Positions 51,707 to 61,489 are shown, counted from the stretch's first letter. The stretch: 64,000 bases of DNA from Pseudaminobacter sp047739745 (GCF_047739745.1 NZ_JBLLVA010000009.1:62001-126000), one strand, 5' to 3'. A program made the numbers and translations. Notes: a model not told the origin generated them from the letters alone.

Positions 51707-54700
51707 TCAATGGTACTTCTGACCTCTGTTGTCGAAGGCGGCCTTGGTGCCCTCGAGCACATCGACCACCGCTCGGTTTATGATGCCGTCTTCGATTGAC
51801 CCTGAATGGTAGGAGATGCGTGCGCCGTTCTTCCTGTCGAACGTCGCGTGGATGATCTGCTCGGCATCACACACGACTGCCAAGTTGGGGTTGTGGGTGA
51901 CCATGATGATCTGCCGAGACTTCTTCGCCTCATTGAGAACCGGCACAAGCAGGCTCACCACCGTCTCGTTGTCCAGATTTTCCTCCGGCTGATCGAGCAC
52001 GATAGGGTTACGACCCTTGTCGACGAGTAGGTAAAAGATCAGGAGGAGTGCGCCACGCTGTCCCGGCGACAGCTGTTCGATCTGAGTATCTTGGAAGAGC
52101 AGCGTATATTTCGGCTCCAGGTACTGCAGACCGAATATATAGCTGTAAACGTCCGCGGGCTCCTTATCCTTGCGCATAAGCGCCCGGATGCCCGGAGTGT
52201 TGCTTGTCGCTTCCGCGCTTTCGGACAGCAGCGACGCCATGTCCTCGGCAAATCCTGTCGCATCAGTCGCACTCTCGAAACGGTACTTCTCGAATCGGCT
52301 ACGCACGGCAGAGAAACTCTCGTCTTCGCCGCGAAGCTCACCTTTGCTCTGTTTGATGGCACTGAACAGATTCGTTGCAATCGCGTCAGGAGAGCCCAGC
52401 AGCTTTGCCTGGAACTGGAGCTTGTACTCCTCGCGGATCAGCGCGTTGCCCTGAATCAATCGCTGCAACGGTGCAAACAACGCCTCACGCGCCGCGCGCT
52501 GTTCTTCGAGAACGTCGAAAATCTGTGTGGTGATCTCCTTTCGGGACGCCCGCCGCTGATCCAACAGGGCGGGCAGTTCCTCAATTTGCGCGACGCGACG
52601 CTGCAGACCTTTGAGGCTTTCCGGCTCGGTAACCGAGCCCTCGATCGCTTCCAGGGCGGTTTGCCAATCCTTCAAAGCCTGTACATACGCTTGGTACTTC
52701 TGCTGTGGCTCGTTCAGCGTCTCTGCCAGGAGTTTTTGCTCGGCAACTAGTGCGGACTGCGTTGCCGTCGCGCTCTCGATCTTTGTCGCGATCTCTCCGT
52801 CATTGGCGACGAGAGCCTTTTGGTAGTCCACCAACACTGCACGGTTGACGGTAAGGGTGACGATCTCCTCGGGCTTCAGATTGACCAGAGCGAGATCATC
52901 GGCGATCTCGGATATGAACGTCGTGAACTGCTTCTCGAACAATCCTATGCGCTCGGTGATGCTGCGGATCGACCGCTGCTTTCTCCCGATCATCTGCCGG
53001 TCCTCGCCGGCCTTCTTGCCTTCCGCAGCCGCCGTCTCGAGCGCCGCCGCGATTTCCGCGAGGCGGGCACTCGCCCGCTTCTGATCGTCGGTGAGCTCTT
53101 CCGTGGGTTGTGCGACGGCAGGGGGCTTGATCGCCGTGTGTTCCTCGATCTGCTTCGCCTTCAGCTTGATCTGCTCATCGAGGTTTTTCCGGACGTTCGG
53201 ATGGAGCTGGTCTTCTGTATCGACGATCTGCTCATTAAGTGCACGCAGCGATTTGCGAAGCTCGTTTACGCGAGCCCGGAACACAATCTCCTGCTTCTCG
53301 ATGAGCTGGTCGAAACTGAGGGCGTCAAGACGCACGTCGGTTGGTACGTGCGAAAAAATGACCTCCCGGAGCTCCTTTTCGAACTCATCGGTCTTCCCCG
53401 ACACGTGATCGTTGCACAGAGCTTCGAACCGCCCCTGCGGTATGTACCGCACCAGTTCGACGCGTTCGCCAGAGGGATCGTCGGACAGGCTCATCACGCA
53501 AGGATCGCCGGCGAGCCAAGTGAGCTCGCCGACGAACTGACGGGCCGGCTCTCCCGCCTTTCCGCGGAAGCGATCACGTTTCAGGAAGGAGAAATGGGCG
53601 CTTTGCTGGGAATTTCCCAAGAGCGCCACGATGTCGGCGAGCGCACTCTTGCCGCTTCCTTTGTTCCCGATGATCGCCACCAGATCGGGATTCAGAGGGA
53701 TTTCAATCCCGTGCAACCACGCGTCAGACAGCGTGCTACCGGCGGCTTTCGTGATGCGAATGCGGTCGATGTAGAAGGTTTTGTGCTGATTGATGCGATC
53801 CAGCTTTGGCGGTCGTTCCCCCAGGAACGACCGCTTCGCAGGCTCCTTGAGCACCTGCAGCAACCCCTTCCAAGTCGGATCAGCCTTGATCCATGTGCGT
53901 TTCCCGGATGGGAAGTCGCCGTAACCACGCTTTTCGTTCGTACCGTTCCCCCGGAAACAGTGCGCATCGCTCCCCGAGATGGCGAGCCTGGGAACGCCTT
54001 TCAGAGCTGCCTGGAAATTGGCGATCCAATTCTTGTTGCCCTCCGTCTGTACACCGCAGAAAGCGGCCCACAGATCCGGCTTTCGCGTCTCGAATATGGG
54101 TGATGATTCAAATAACCCGAGCGCGTATGCGTAGTGGTCGGACCACTTGACCGAGGCGAGCCCATCATTCGTGGAGAAGGGCATGAAGCCGACGGCCCGA
54201 CCGCCGGGCACCTGGCGGATCGCCTCCTTATAGGAATCGACGTTCACCTCAGCGACCATACAACCCGCTCGGAAAGCCTCTACTTCGTCTGAATCGATCT
54301 TGCTCTTTTCAAATCCATGATTTGCCAACTTGTCGGCGCCCACGTAGCGGGCGTACGCAATTAATGCGTCGCGAGAGAGCGGCTGATTGATAAGCTCGAG
54401 CTTCAAACGGGACAGAAAGTCCCTGAGATGCTGGTCGTTGATCTCGTTGGAGAAAAGGACGTGAGCGTTGAGCCGGCCATCCATGGGCGCCATGAGGCGC
54501 AATTCTATGCCGGGAAACACGGTCTTCTCGAGAGCCGGCGCGCCACCTTCCGTTTGCCGCCTCTTCAAGGCGAACCAACCGTCAAACGACCAGTAATCCA
54601 TGAGGCCGAACGCGATCGGAGCAGCGTCATTGAGGGCGCGTATCATCTCGTCGACGAGATGATTATTTTGGGCTTGATCAAGGCCGAAGCGCTCTCCGTC

Positions 54701-54769
54701 CCAATGAAATGAGGATGGCGAGTGTATGTGCAGATCCCACTCCCGCCACAAAGACCCCCTCGAAAACAT
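51707..54769 (-). CDS. TrlF-type PHP-domain ATPase
   Basis: 1020 residues from the ATG at 54769, chosen because GGGAGGGAG lies 7 bases upstream. The N-terminal PHP phosphoesterase domain has WDLHIHSPSS and a later SGSDAHCF. The ATPase part has GNKGSGKS (368-375), long helical arms, the ABC signature LSPGQRGALLL and Walker B VLDQPEENLDN. TrlF-family proteins pair a PHP nuclease with an SMC-like ATPase; several members are found in defence islands. An independent gene of the same orientation as YhaO/YhaN, 65 bases upstream. Confidence 0.88.
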   Translation of the reverse strand: MFSRGSLWREWDLHIHSPSSFHWDGERFGLDQAQNNHLVDEMIRALNDAAPIAFGLMDYWSFDGWFALKRRQTEGGAPALEKTVFPGIELRLMAPMDGRLNAHVLFSNEINDQHLRDFLSRLKLELINQPLSRDALIAYARYVGADKLANHGFEKSKIDSDEVEAFRAGCMVAEVNVDSYKEAIRQVPGGRAVGFMPFSTNDGLASVKWSDHYAYALGLFESSPIFETRKPDLWAAFCGVQTEGNKNWIANFQAALKGVPRLAISGSDAHCFRGNGTNEKRGYGDFPSGKRTWIKADPTWKGLLQVLKEPAKRSFLGERPPKLDRINQHKTFYIDRIRITKAAGSTLSDAWLHGIEIPLNPDLVAIIGNKGSGKSALADIVALLGNSQQSAHFSFLKRDRFRGKAGEPARQFVGELTWLAGDPCVMSLSDDPSGERVELVRYIPQGRFEALCNDHVSGKTDEFEKELREVIFSHVPTDVRLDALSFDQLIEKQEIVFRARVNELRKSLRALNEQIVDTEDQLHPNVRKNLDEQIKLKAKQIEEHTAIKPPAVAQPTEELTDDQKRASARLAEIAAALETAAAEGKKAGEDRQMIGRKQRSIRSITERIGLFEKQFTTFISEIADDLALVNLKPEEIVTLTVNRAVLVDYQKALVANDGEIATKIESATATQSALVAEQKLLAETLNEPQQKYQAYVQALKDWQTALEAIEGSVTEPESLKGLQRRVAQIEELPALLDQRRASRKEITTQIFDVLEEQRAAREALFAPLQRLIQGNALIREEYKLQFQAKLLGSPDAIATNLFSAIKQSKGELRGEDESFSAVRSRFEKYRFESATDATGFAEDMASLLSESAEATSNTPGIRALMRKDKEPADVYSYIFGLQYLEPKYTLLFQDTQIEQLSPGQRGALLLIFYLLVDKGRNPIVLDQPEENLDNETVVSLLVPVLNEAKKSRQIIMVTHNPNLAVVCDAEQIIHATFDRKNGARISYHSGSIEDGIINRAVVDVLEGTKAAFDNRGQKYH

Positions 54770-54900
54770 TCGTCCACTCCCTCCCGGCGCGTGCTCATTC
54801 ATGGTCGAGCGCATACATTGATTTCAGGCTGCGAATGATCGGCCCTCTATTTACTGCTCGATTTCAGAAAGACACATCACCCTCGCGCCCTGTTTCCTAT

Positions 54901-55590
54901 TTATTCGCTGAAATCTAAGCCCACGTCCTCGGCTTCACCCTCTTCTGCCGAGAGATCACTAGCTAAGATTGGTATGTCGCCCGCCAGCAGCCTGTCCTTA
55001 CTGAGCAGGCCAGCATCTTCCAACGCCTCCATGTCGGGTAGATCACGCAGCGTGTCGAAGCCGAAGTGAGAAAGAAATCCCTTCGTCGTGACATAGGTGT
55101 AGGGCGCGCCCGGCTGCGGCGATCGCGGCCCGGCAGCGATGAATCCCAGGGAGCGCAGATGCCCAATCATGTCCCGGCTGACTTCCTTGCCGAAGAACTG
55201 GCTGAGCTCGCCGCGGGTGATCGGCTGGAAATAGGCGATGCACATCAGGATCAGAGCATCCGACTGTGACAGCGGCTTGGTCTCGGCCCCAAGGCCGGTT
55301 GCGGCACGGATGGCGTCGGCGAAACCCTTCTTCGTGCGATGCTGCCAGCCGCCGGCCACAGCGATGAGCTCATAGGGGCGGCCGCGCAGCTCGTCCCGGA
55401 TGTCGTCGATGATCAGATCGAGGTTGCACTCGCGCCCGACGACGCGGGCCAGCACCTCCCGCCCGACCGGCTCGGGCGAGGCAAAGATCACCGCCTCGAC
55501 CCGGCCCATCCATTCGCGCCAGCGCAGCTCGGCCGGCAATTCCGCGAGTTCGATATCGAGTCCCTCCTCGTGTCGCGCCCGCTTCGCCAT
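54901..55590 (-). CDS. scpB: ScpB-like SMC-complex subunit (plasmid type)
   Basis: 229 residues: two winged-helix domains in the ScpB order (WMGRVEAVIFASPEPVGREVLA; LSQSDALILMCIAYFQPITRGEL) and an acidic tail. Chromosomal ScpB works with SMC and ScpA; no ScpA or SMC is encoded nearby. Plasmid ScpB next to DUF1403 is a common rhizobial backbone pair. It is three bases downstream of DUF1403, so one operon. Function on the plasmid is unknown, perhaps in segregation. Confidence 0.85.
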   Translation of the reverse strand: MAKRARHEEGLDIELAELPAELRWREWMGRVEAVIFASPEPVGREVLARVVGRECNLDLIIDDIRDELRGRPYELIAVAGGWQHRTKKGFADAIRAATGLGAETKPLSQSDALILMCIAYFQPITRGELSQFFGKEVSRDMIGHLRSLGFIAAGPRSPQPGAPYTYVTTKGFLSHFGFDTLRDLPDMEALEDAGLLSKDRLLAGDIPILASDLSAEEGEAEDVGLDFSE

Positions 55591-55593
55591 GGT

Positions 55594-56544
55594 CTAAAGC
55601 CCGTAGAGCCGGAAGGCCGGCCGGCCGGAGAGCTCGCGCACCGCGCCGAGCGTCTCAAGGCGTTCGAACAGGCGCCGGGCACCCCAACGCGACAGGCGCG
55701 TGGTTTGCAGCGTGCCTGGCACGGCATCGTCGTCAAGCAACAGCCGGATCGCCTCCCCTGCTCCTTTCGCGCGCAACTTCGGCGCCACGGCATCGAGCCG
55801 CGCCGCGCGGCCAGCGAGATCGCCGGCGAGCCGGCAGGCCTCCCCCGCCGCCTGTGCGAGCGCCACGCAGACCGCGCGCTGGAACCCTTCTCCTCCCAGG
55901 CGAATGCGGCCACGACCGCCCTCGGCCCGGAAGGCGTTGCTGCGCGCCTGCGCGACGAGGATCGGCACCGGCCGCGGCCAGCGCAGCCGCAGCGCCATCA
56001 CCTGGTCGGCGAGCCACCAGCCGAGCAACTCGGCGTCGGGCCGCAACGCCTGAACGTCGCCGGCGATCGTGGCCGCGGCAAAGGGCGGGGGAGCTCCGCT
56101 GCGGGTGAGATCGCCGACCCGATCCACCAGCGGCGCCAGCTCGTCGCCCCAGCGTAGGCCGAGCAGCCCTGCCGTCGATCGCAACGTGTCCAGATCGACC
56201 CCGGGCGAGCGAGCGGCGAGGCGCTTCCAGGCGGCGAGAATGGTTCCGGCGGGACCGGGATCGTCGCCCGCCTGGCGCAGGTGCCAGGCATCGCGCAGAG
56301 CGGCCTCGTCCTCCGTGCGGCCGACGACAGACACGGCTGCGGCCGCGCATTTCAGGGCGAGGCGCTGGCGCCAGGCGCCGGCCCAGGGCGGATCTGACCG
56401 CACCAGATTATCCAGGGAATTCAGGGCGGAGCCGGCGAGGAAGGCGGCCTCCGCTTCACTCGTCACCGGCCCGCGCGGCACAGCCCAGCCCGGCACGATC
56501 GGCGGCGCGGGGGAGCTGGCGGTCGCGGGATCGAGGCGAATCAT
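55594..56544 (-). CDS. DUF1403-family protein
   Basis: 316 residues, Ala/Arg/Leu-rich, with the family features PGWAVPRGPVTSEAEAAFLAG, ALNSLDNLVRSDPPWAG, and C-terminal SRWGARRLFERLETLGAVREL. Function unknown. It usually lies by ScpB and the plasmid integrase in rhizobial plasmids, as it does here. Start at the ATG at 56544 fits the conserved N-terminus. Confidence 0.85.
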   Translation of the reverse strand: MIRLDPATASSPAPPIVPGWAVPRGPVTSEAEAAFLAGSALNSLDNLVRSDPPWAGAWRQRLALKCAAAAVSVVGRTEDEAALRDAWHLRQAGDDPGPAGTILAAWKRLAARSPGVDLDTLRSTAGLLGLRWGDELAPLVDRVGDLTRSGAPPPFAAATIAGDVQALRPDAELLGWWLADQVMALRLRWPRPVPILVAQARSNAFRAEGGRGRIRLGGEGFQRAVCVALAQAAGEACRLAGDLAGRAARLDAVAPKLRAKGAGEAIRLLLDDDAVPGTLQTTRLSRWGARRLFERLETLGAVRELSGRPAFRLYGL

Positions 56545-56669
56545 GATTCCGAGGGTAAAATGCCGGTGCGCTTTGCGCCATCATTTTCGCCATAAAACGC
56601 ACAGGCTGTAGGCGGACCAAAACGACCGATAAAATTGCATTATCCGTCGTTTTCGTCTTTATATAGAGA

Positions 56670-57902
56670 ATGGCCTCTCTCGTCGATCAGAACCCCGACA
56701 AACGTGCTGGGCATCGCTCCGCTCGATCACAGGAAACGTCCCAGGATGTCGACCAAACCGCGCCGGCGGCCTCGGCCGAGCCCGAGGGATCGAGCGCCGA
56801 CGACATGCCTGACATTATCGACGTCGTCCTGGAGATGGGTCGTGCACCGGAAGAGCCGGCGGTGGAAGCCGGAGCGCCTTCCCCTCCCCTTCCGGTCGTT
56901 TCGACCCCGCGACTGCCGGAGCATCTTGATGCGCTCGCGGACCGCGCCCGCGATTATGTCGAGGCGGCGAGTTCGGTCAACACGCGCCGCGCCTACGCTT
57001 CGGACTGGAAGCAGTTTGCGAGCTGGTGTCGTCGGCAGGGCGTCGAGATGTTTCCGCCCGATCCGCAGGTGATCGGGCTCTACATCACCGCCTGCGCTTC
57101 GGGAAAGGCCATCGGGGACAAGAAGCCGAACTCCGTGTCGACGATCGAGCGCCGGCTTTCGGCGCTGACCTGGAACTATGCGCAGCGTGGCCAGCCGCTC
57201 GACAGAAAGGACCGCCATATCGCCACGGTCATGGCCGGTATCCGCAACAAACACGCCGCCCCACCCCGGCAGAAGGAAGCGGTCTTGCCCGAAGACCTGA
57301 TCGCGATGTTGGAAACGCTCGATCGCGGCACGCTCCGCGGCCTGCGCGATCGCGCCATGCTGCTGCTTGGCTTCGCCGGTGGCCTGCGCCGTTCGGAGGT
57401 CGTCGGCCTCGACTGCGGCCGCGACCAGACCGAGGATTCGTCCGGCTGGGTGGAGATTTTCGACAAGGGCATGCTGTTACGGCTGCGCGGCAAGACCGGC
57501 TGGCGCGAGGTCGAAGTCGGACGCGGCTCATCCGATACGACCTGTCCTGTCGTGGCGCTGGAAACTTGGCTCAAGCTCGCGCGCATAGCCCACGGGCCAC
57601 TCTTCCGGCGTGTTACCGGCCAGGGCAACGCCGTGGGCGGCAATCGGCTCAACGACCAGGAGGTCGCCCGCCTCGTGAAGCGCACAGCGCTGGCAGCCGG
57701 CGTGCGCGGGGATCTGCCTGAAGGCGAGCGCGGGATGATGTTTGCCGGCCATTCGCTGCGGGCCGGCCTGGCGTCTTCAGCCGAAGTCGACGAACGCTAT
57801 GTTCAGAAGCAGCTCGGTCACGCGAGCGCCGAGATGACGCGCAAATACCAGCGCCGTCGCGACCGCTTCCGCGTCAATCTCACCAAGGCGTCCGGGCTGT
57901 AG
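56670..57902 (+). CDS. tyrosine-type site-specific recombinase
   Basis: 410 residues: a low-complexity N-terminal tail (1-85), a SAM-like core-binding domain (VNTRRAYASDWKQFASWCRR) and a catalytic domain with Arg 240 (GGLRRSEV), Lys 275, His 361 and Arg 364 (HSLRAG), His 384 (LGHAS) and Tyr 393. Probably resolves plasmid multimers or moves cassettes. Divergent from DUF1403. Confidence 0.92.
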   Translation: MASLVDQNPDKRAGHRSARSQETSQDVDQTAPAASAEPEGSSADDMPDIIDVVLEMGRAPEEPAVEAGAPSPPLPVVSTPRLPEHLDALADRARDYVEAASSVNTRRAYASDWKQFASWCRRQGVEMFPPDPQVIGLYITACASGKAIGDKKPNSVSTIERRLSALTWNYAQRGQPLDRKDRHIATVMAGIRNKHAAPPRQKEAVLPEDLIAMLETLDRGTLRGLRDRAMLLLGFAGGLRRSEVVGLDCGRDQTEDSSGWVEIFDKGMLLRLRGKTGWREVEVGRGSSDTTCPVVALETWLKLARIAHGPLFRRVTGQGNAVGGNRLNDQEVARLVKRTALAAGVRGDLPEGERGMMFAGHSLRAGLASSAEVDERYVQKQLGHASAEMTRKYQRRRDRFRVNLTKASGL

Positions 57903-58349
57903 AAAGCCCCCTCCCCTCCCCCGTTTTCGGCCGCCGGACAGCGGATTGAGAGAGCAGAACTTTCACCTTAGCGTTTCAATTGAAATCGCGAAGTAAAACC
58001 GACACTCTGCCCGCGCAATGGCAGGAAGCAGCGCCTGTAGGGGCAAATCACCGATTTCGTAATCCATTGATTTCACTCGGTTCCACCGTCGTTACGGAAG
58101 TTAACATAACTTTGTCTTCCGTCACATAGACGAAATTTCCCGCGCGTGTACTGTATAGAAGAGACTAGGCCTTGCCGATTGAACAACGGTGCGACGGCCG
58201 TGGCTCTGATCAACGAGAAGCGCCATTTCCAACGGTTTCGGGCGTACGACGACCCATACAAAGAGCTCAAGAGACGTTTACAAACGATCGGTTATCCCTA
58301 TCCTCTGTGTTTGGAATCCCATCGATGAATTCATTCTCAGGCACTTCAA
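57903..58349. other. 447-base recombinase intergenic region with an inverted repeat
   Basis: No convincing gene. The imperfect inverted repeat GTTACGGAAG (58091-58100) and CTTCCGTCAC (58116-58125) matches at nine of ten positions with a 15-base AT-rich spacer. It lies 225 bases upstream of the resolvase gene and is a candidate res, centromere or operator site. A 60-codon frame from 58146 shows no family. Confidence 0.45.
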
Positions 58350-59261
58350 ATGGCTGCTGACACACGACCACAGGGCCGCCTGATCGGCTATGCGCGCGTC
58401 TCCACTGACGAACAGGCGACAGAAGCACAGGAGATGGAGTTACGCACCGCCGGCTGCGACGCGGTCGTCCAGGAACATGGTTCAGGCACATCCCGCGCCC
58501 GCCCTGCGCTGTCTAAGCTTCTGCGTGACATCCGTGCCGGCGACACCCTTGTCGTCGTCCGGATCGACCGCCTGGCGCGCTCCGTGAGCCATCTCCTCGA
58601 AGTGATCGAGCGCTTGACGGAGAAAGGCGTCCACTTCAGGTCACTGCGGGATCCAATCGACACCACGACCCCGCAAGGGATGTTTTCGCTGCAGGTCCTC
58701 GGCGCCGTGGCGCAGCTGGAGCGCTCGCTGATTTCCGAACGTACCAAGGCCGGGATAAAGGTCGCCAAGGCTAAAGGACGATTGCCAGGCAATCCTGGGA
58801 TCCGTGAACGCCGGCCGGAAGCACTTGCCAAGATGACGGCCGCGCAGAAGGCCGCTTACGGCACACGCATCCAGGCTACGGCCAGTCAATGGCTTCCAAT
58901 CGTTCGGCGTATGCGACCCGACCATACCTGGGATGATATCGCCCGCGTGCTGAAACAGCGCGGTCTCGACTGGACGCCGGAACGTCTCCGACGAGCTGTC
59001 AAATGGATGGTTTCCGAAGGCATGGCGGATGCGGCGCTGCTCCGCAAAGCGCCACCTCGCCTGCCTGAAGACCGGCTGATGACGCTGGTTGTCGGCATCC
59101 ACTCATCGAACCAGAGCCTGACATTGCGGGAGATAGGCGGACAACTTGAGAAACTTCACGAGCGCACCCCACGCGGCGGGACCAAATGGTCTCCCTCTTC
59201 GGTCAAAAATCTTCTTGACCGCGCGAGACGATCCGGACTTCTCGCAAGCGAAGCTGTGTGA
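58350..59261 (+). CDS. serine recombinase (resolvase/invertase family)
   Basis: 303 residues. Catalytic domain (1-145) with YARVSTDEQ (Ser 18), RLARSVSHLL and AQLERSLISERTKAG; then a DNA-binding part and an additional C-terminal domain of about 120 residues, longer than Tn3-type resolvases. It probably resolves plasmid dimers at a res site in the upstream intergenic region. Not part of the tniABQ element, being 12 kb away. Confidence 0.9.
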   Translation: MAADTRPQGRLIGYARVSTDEQATEAQEMELRTAGCDAVVQEHGSGTSRARPALSKLLRDIRAGDTLVVVRIDRLARSVSHLLEVIERLTEKGVHFRSLRDPIDTTTPQGMFSLQVLGAVAQLERSLISERTKAGIKVAKAKGRLPGNPGIRERRPEALAKMTAAQKAAYGTRIQATASQWLPIVRRMRPDHTWDDIARVLKQRGLDWTPERLRRAVKWMVSEGMADAALLRKAPPRLPEDRLMTLVVGIHSSNQSLTLREIGGQLEKLHERTPRGGTKWSPSSVKNLLDRARRSGLLASEAV

Positions 59262-59328
59262 CCATCCCTTGACCATCGAGGTGTCAGGAGCATATATAGT
59301 CATATGTGACCACTTTGCGGAGGCGCCT

Positions 59329-59577
59329 ATGTCCACTGTCAGCTTAAAGGATGCGAAAGCCGGTCTTTCCAGCTATGTCGACGACGCCATCAAGGGCGAA
59401 TTCGTGACGATCACCCGCCATGGAAAGCCTGTAGCTGCTCTGGTCCCCTTGCAGGCGGCGGAGATTGCTCAGCGTGCCCTGAAGCCTCGTCGATCCAGCT
59501 TCATCACCTACCTGAAGACATTCCCTGGTGGAGAATTTGAGCGCAACGCCTCGCCTTCGCGGGAAGTCGATCTTTGA
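59329..59577 (+). CDS. Phd/YefM-type antitoxin
   Basis: 82 residues: MSTVSLKDAKAGLSSYVDDA and VTITRHGKPVAALVPL are Phd signatures (DNA binding and dimer). It ends overlapping the TTG start of the toxin gene. A CATAT...ATATG repeat at about 59291-59306 may be the autorepressor site. A longer frame to 59146 overlaps the resolvase and is unlikely. Confidence 0.9.
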   Translation: MSTVSLKDAKAGLSSYVDDAIKGEFVTITRHGKPVAALVPLQAAEIAQRALKPRRSSFITYLKTFPGGEFERNASPSREVDL

Positions 59578-60011
59578 CGGCATACCTTCTTGATACGAAT
59601 GTCGTCTCCCTGCTGTCGCCGTCGCGCGCCGGGCACGCCACGGAGCTGATCGCCTGGCTCGACAAGACGGAAAAGACGGCCGAGTTTTTCCTGTCGGTCG
59701 TCACGGTCCACGAGATCGAGCGCGGGATCATATTGCTCGAACGAAAAGGCGCCACCGCCAAGGCAAGCGGTCTCAGGCAGTGGATGGACGGCCTGTTCTC
59801 GACATACGAGGATCGGATCCTGCCAATAGACGCGGCGGTTTCAGCGCTGTCCGGCAAGCTCGAAGCAGAGGCGATCGCAGCCGGCCACAGTCCCGGCATG
59901 GCCGATGCGCTCATCGCGGGAACCGCAAAGGCCCATGATTTAACCGTGGTCACGCTGAACCTGAAGCATTTTGAGCCGTTTGGCATCGTGCTCATGGCGG
60001 CGCCTGTCTGA
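59574..60011 (+). CDS. vapC: VapC-type PIN-domain toxin
   Basis: 145 residues from a TTG that overlaps the antitoxin stop. PIN-domain acidic residues: Asp 7 (LLDTNVV), Glu 47 (VHEIERG), Asp 111 (MADALIAG), and a final TLNLKHFEPFGI. VapC proteins cut tRNA or rRNA. The pair would stabilise the plasmid by killing cured cells. Confidence 0.93.
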   Translation: MTAYLLDTNVVSLLSPSRAGHATELIAWLDKTEKTAEFFLSVVTVHEIERGIILLERKGATAKASGLRQWMDGLFSTYEDRILPIDAAVSALSGKLEAEAIAAGHSPGMADALIAGTAKAHDLTVVTLNLKHFEPFGIVLMAAPV

Positions 60012-60090
60012 CCGACATTAAAGCGTCCTGCGGTCTCGATACCGGACACCAATGCACTGACAGGTTTTTGCCCGATAGCTGCCATCGTGG

Positions 60091-61395
60091 TCACAGATTC
60101 CGTTTTCGCAAGCTTTTCAGGAGCGAATCCGACACTTCAAGCCGTGGACCAGCCTCAGATACCTCGTTTTCCGAGGTTTGGCGGTGCTTCCCGTCATCCA
60201 GCCGCGCGCGCAGCAGGGCCATGACCATTGGCCAGGTCGAGAATTTCCCTTCGCGTGCCTTGTCGGTCAGGCTGCGCAGATACCCGCCGGCGCTGTTGAT
60301 CTGGTCTGCCCGCTGATAGATCGCTGCAAGCGCAATCGCCGCCTGAACCTCACCCATGACCTCGCTGGCCTCCTGCCAGGCGCTTGGACTGACGCCAAGC
60401 ATCGTTCGGACCAGCTCCGCAGCAGCCAGAAAATCGCGCCAGTGGCGGATTTCACCCGACTGGGCTGTTTCCCGTAAGTTCGGGCAGGCGTCCAGTACGA
60501 TGCTCAATGGCAAATCCCGTTTCGGTAGGCTCCGTACGTTGTCGGTTTCCGCAAAGCTGCCGCCCGCTTCATTCTTTTTTCGAAAGCCTTGTTCGGATTC
60601 AGAGATGGAGTCTGGATTTGAATTCTGTATGTGGCGTTCAGAATGAGACTCATTGGCGTTCGGATTCTGTGTTTTTGTGAAAGATTCCAATACGTCACGG
60701 ATTTCCGCGTGCAAATCATGAAGCTCGGAGCAGATGTCCTCGATGAGTTGCCTCGAGGCCGTTCGAGGAAGCCTGGAGATAACCGTCTGATAGGTCTGAA
60801 GCACCCTGCCCCAGTTGCCGGGAACGCCTTCCTCGATGCCGGTGTCGATCATTTTCACGATGTCGCGTCGTAGCAGGGTAAGCCGCTCTCTCGCGACACG
60901 AAACGCCTTCTTTTCCGCCTGCACCGCCTCTGCCAGGTCCCTGAACTCCGCGGCGCGGGCGACGATCGGCGACAGGTCGAAGCCATAGGCCTGCTCAATC
61001 TCCCCTACCCTGCTCCGGCGCGCGAAGCGCTTGCCGTTCGGACTGTCGCGCCGGATGATCAATCCGCATTCAACCAGAACGGAGAGATGCCGCCGAAGCG
61101 TCGCCGGCGAAATTCCATTGGCGCGGGCGATAAGCTGCTCGTTCGACGGCCAGACGATGAGTTCGCCTTCGGCCGCAAGTTCCGTTTCTCTATGGAACGA
61201 AAGCAAGGCGTTGAGGATCGCCAACGCGCGATCTGTCGCGCCGAGCAATTCGCGGGCTTCACGAATGTGCTGGAAAACCTGCCATTTGTTGGCGATCGCC
61301 TCTTTCGGCATCGCCTTGGCTGCCGCTTGGCTTGCTATTTGACCAAGTGTCATCGCTCGCCGCCCAAAGGGCGTCGTCGAAATATGCGTCTGCAT
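60091..61395 (-). CDS. repC: replication initiator RepC
   Basis: 434 residues, standard for RepC. N-terminal MQTHISTTPFGRRAMTLG, helix-turn-helix region (GISPATLRRHLSVLVECGLI), then a less conserved central part with a Ser/Asn linker. RepC starts replication at an origin inside its own gene in repABC plasmids. Its translation is held down by the ctRNA encoded on the opposite strand in the repB-repC gap. Confidence 0.96.
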   Translation of the reverse strand: MQTHISTTPFGRRAMTLGQIASQAAAKAMPKEAIANKWQVFQHIREARELLGATDRALAILNALLSFHRETELAAEGELIVWPSNEQLIARANGISPATLRRHLSVLVECGLIIRRDSPNGKRFARRSRVGEIEQAYGFDLSPIVARAAEFRDLAEAVQAEKKAFRVARERLTLLRRDIVKMIDTGIEEGVPGNWGRVLQTYQTVISRLPRTASRQLIEDICSELHDLHAEIRDVLESFTKTQNPNANESHSERHIQNSNPDSISESEQGFRKKNEAGGSFAETDNVRSLPKRDLPLSIVLDACPNLRETAQSGEIRHWRDFLAAAELVRTMLGVSPSAWQEASEVMGEVQAAIALAAIYQRADQINSAGGYLRSLTDKAREGKFSTWPMVMALLRARLDDGKHRQTSENEVSEAGPRLEVSDSLLKSLRKRNL

Positions 61396-61454
61396 TGTCC
61401 TTCACCTATCACTAGGCAAAAGAAATCTGCTCGCCGAATCGACGCCTAACCCTC

Positions 61455-61483
61455 TTGACAGTGATTCGCGGAAATGGGATTCT
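61455..61483 (+). promoter_or_regulatory. promoter of the repABC antisense RNA
   Basis: TTGACA at 61455-61460 and GATTCT at 61478-61483, 17 bases apart, on the strand opposite to repABC in the repB-repC gap, as in other repABC plasmids. Confidence 0.75.
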
Positions 61484-61489
61484 CAACGT

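Noticed and set aside
58350..59261. the serine recombinase as the missing TniR of the tniABQ element
   Set aside because: It lies 12 kb outside the inferred ends, is longer than TniR and sits in the plasmid backbone.
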